Shown here: in pieces, positions 62,057 to 64,000 of the stretch
Numbering within the stretch: position 1 is the first letter of the stretch
How the letters are laid out: the number at the start of each line of letters is the position of its first letter
Assembly: GCA_006937955.1 (NCBI GenBank)
Contig: SSNP01000004.1
Span: forward strand, 6,953,264 to 7,017,263
DNA length: 64,000 nucleotides
Origin: Pachypanchax playfairii
Lineage: Eukaryota > Chordata > Actinopteri > Cyprinodontiformes > Aplocheilidae
Direction: 5' to 3'
Made by a program: the position numbers and the translations under genes
The notes under the pieces: generated by a model
Seen by the model: only the letters and a program-made list of their open reading frames with translations
The model's database searches: none
Told to the model about the DNA's origin: nothing

Positions 62057-63575
62057 AAATGACCTAACAGGACTTTACACATTAAAAGCATTTTAGCTGA
62101 AGGGGTCGACACTATGAGGTGTCGATCAGCGCTTTCCCTCAACAATATGACAGGAAGTAAGGGTCACATCAATTACATATTCCAGAGGTTCCACTTAAAA
62201 TCCCATATATTTATTTATTTAGTAAATATTGAATAACTTTAATAAGACAAATATTATGAAATCATCAGGCTCGTTAACTTTTAGGTGATTTACATTAAAC
62301 TACAGTCTGAGCAGTTTGAATATTGTCATTTTTACCAGCATCGGTGCTTGAAAACAACGTTATTGCACGTAAGCATCACCACTCATACAGAAAACATGAA
62401 ACCAGATCATTTTTCTACTTTCAACATGAAACATTCGTTTTCACACGAGTCATTTTTGTCATTTCCACCACGACTACCTCTGACAGGAGCTTTAGGTCAC
62501 TCCAGAACTAAATGATGGTGTTTCAACGCTGCAGCAGGATGTATATATATTTGGTTTAGAACTTTGTGCTGTTTAAGTTTTTAATAAGGTGAAATTTAAG
62601 CCTGTTGAATGTAACTGACTGTTAAACACTGGAAAAAGATTAAAAAGAAGTTGAGTTTGAAGTATTCTTAGTGGTTTATTAGAGTGAATTTTCAACACTG
62701 TGCTTTCTTATAGATACTAGATGTATTAATTTGGTGCTATAGCTGTTAATACTTAAAGCAGAACTAAGTAAGTTTTGCTCTCGATCTCCCCCTACTGGTC
62801 CCCTGTGAAAGCTCACTGTCGTAACGTTCCCCCACCGCCGCCGCAGACCCCACCCCCCCTCACCGCCCCCCCCACCCCCTCCACCCCGCCGCCGCCCCCC
62901 CAACAACAACGCGCAGAGAACGCTTTTGCAAGAAGAAAGAATAACAAAACCAAGAAAATATCTCGACAGGTGAGTATTATTGTCATCTTTGCGCTCCTAA
63001 GGGTGGCGTTGCTAACAACGGCAAGGGCTTCATGCTTGTATTTATGTACGTGAGTGTGAGTGCCGTAAAGCAGGTCTGTTCTCGCGAGATTAGTCGGGTC
63101 CGATTCACTGAAAGTTGCAAGTGCTGCTTTCAGGACACAGACCCCGGAGGGAGGGGAGGGACCCACGAATCACCCTGCCAAGTCCTTGTTTACCCCCACA
63201 AGGACTCTAGAAAACATTTATTGAGGTGAAAAAACTTACTTAGTTCTGCTTTAAAGTCTGTATTTTATATACAATATTGCAGAAAAGAATTGCAGCTCAA
63301 TAATGTGGCTAAAGCTTTTTTTATTTTATGTTGTATTTTTTACTGAACTGGTAACTTTTTTTTGTCAAAATATAAAAGATTTACACACTGATTATTTATC
63401 CTTTTTATGGTTTTATGGAACAGTACTGCGAAAAAAGTGTTTGATGCTTTATTGTGCAGTTGTTTTACACAATATTGTGCTTAATATTAGTTTGAAAGTA
63501 TTAACTTTAAAGATCAGCATTTTGATGGATAGTGTATTAAAAAATAGGTGATGAATAAATGTCTCAGGAACTGAA
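62057..63575 (+). terminator. slc1a6: slc1a6 3'UTR with poly(A) signals
   Basis: An early ATTAAA lies near 62639 and a canonical AATAAA at 63554-63559. If the distal one is used, the 3'UTR includes the whole MITE at 62753-63254. Confidence 0.45.
62753..63254. mobile_element. TTAA-flanked MITE with perfect 20-bp inverted repeats
   Basis: Bounded by TTAA (62753-62756 and 63251-63254). The inner ends are exact inverted copies of AGCAGAACTAAGTAAGTTTT (62757-62776 and complement of 63231-63250). The pattern fits a piggyBac-type non-autonomous element, about 500 bp, with no coding capacity. Inside are a reverse CTCF-like CTCCCCCTACTGG (62786-62798), a C-rich tract (about 62829-62900), an ACAG/GTGAGT splice donor (about 62967-62976) and the palindrome TCTCGCGAGA (63080-63089). 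Confidence 0.88.
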
Positions 63576-64000
63576 CTGTGATTCTGATTATTGAGATTGT
63601 GGCTACCCCTTGTGGAGGATTTTGTCCTGTCCAGCAGCTTTCATGTGTTCTCCTTGAGACAAATTTAAAACAAATCTTACATGGTGATTATTAAATAAAT
63701 ACAATACTTTAATTTAATGTAATAGTCTAAACCTAAACCTGCTGGAATCCATGACCTCACCTCAGATGTGTTAGTTAATATTTGTAAAACAAAAATACTT
63801 TGCTCTTCTTTATTTGAAGTATGTTCCTCTAAAATGATTCTAATCAAATTCTCCGTATGTTAAAAGAACAAACACATTTGAGTTCACTGTAAAGCCAGAT
63901 GTGATTTGTACAGAGAAGTAATTAAAGTAGATATTATTAAATCTTGTGTGTTGTGAACAGGAAGCTTCCAAACGTCTGTAATGTGGATCATCCAGCAGTT
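63576..64000. other. Downstream end of window
   Basis: No coding or repeat signature recognised. Confidence 0.4.

Noticed and set aside
62813..63166. Glycine/proline-rich frames on both strands in the slc1a6 3' region
   Set aside because: They come from the C-rich tract inside the TTAA-flanked MITE.

Overview
The window looks like nuclear DNA from a teleost fish, probably a percomorph-type genome. The genes are vertebrate with GT-AG introns, the order tpm4 - rab8a - hsh2d matches human chromosome 19p13, and the spacers carry typical fish repeats: a Tc1-like transposon, tRNA-derived SINEs, TTAA-flanked short elements, and long (ATCC)n and (CTAT)n arrays. There is a 10-base assembly gap at 36970-36979 and a single N at 61292.

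Layout. 1-12.8 kb is a gene-poor upstream region with one TTAA-flanked repeat, a decayed LINE fragment, a CTCF-like motif and a microsatellite. 12.9-30.3 kb (+) is tpm4 (tropomyosin), with two promoters (exon 1a at 13124, exon 1b at 18729) and two alternative 3' ends (28350-28432 and 29015-29097), giving predicted 284- and 248-residue proteins. 30.5-31.3 kb (-) is a four-exon gene for an 84-residue divergent RPS27/eS27 ribosomal protein paralog. Its exons are too short to stand out as open reading frames. 31.97-35.2 kb (+) is rab8a, head to head with it. 37.0-38.3 kb is a Tc1-like transposon with an intact DD34E catalytic core and a missing left end. 40.4-44.1 kb (+) is hsh2d (SH2 adaptor). 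47.6-49.6 kb (+) is tax1bp3 (single-PDZ protein). 52.9-54.8 kb is an unassigned terminal-inverted-repeat transposon relic with a SINE nested inside. 57.1-62.1 kb (+) is a glutamate transporter of the EAAT1/EAAT4 group, best called slc1a6, whose 3'UTR holds a 502-bp TTAA-flanked MITE.

The genes do not form a pathway. They are actin filament regulation (tpm4), vesicle traffic (rab8a), lymphoid-type signalling (hsh2d), PDZ competition (tax1bp3), glutamate uptake (slc1a6) and ribosome (rps27-like). tpm4, rab8a and hsh2d reflect an old vertebrate neighbourhood; human SLC1A6 also lies on 19p13, while human TAX1BP3 is on chromosome 17.

The most unusual items are the divergent intron-containing rps27 paralog, a repeat family whose three copies each keep an ATG-AAG joined to a consensus splice donor, a MITE carrying the TCTCGCGAGA promoter motif, and two pairs of CTCF-like motifs in convergent orientation around tpm4 and around slc1a6. 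All identifications are from reading the sequence and recalled family knowledge; no searches were run.
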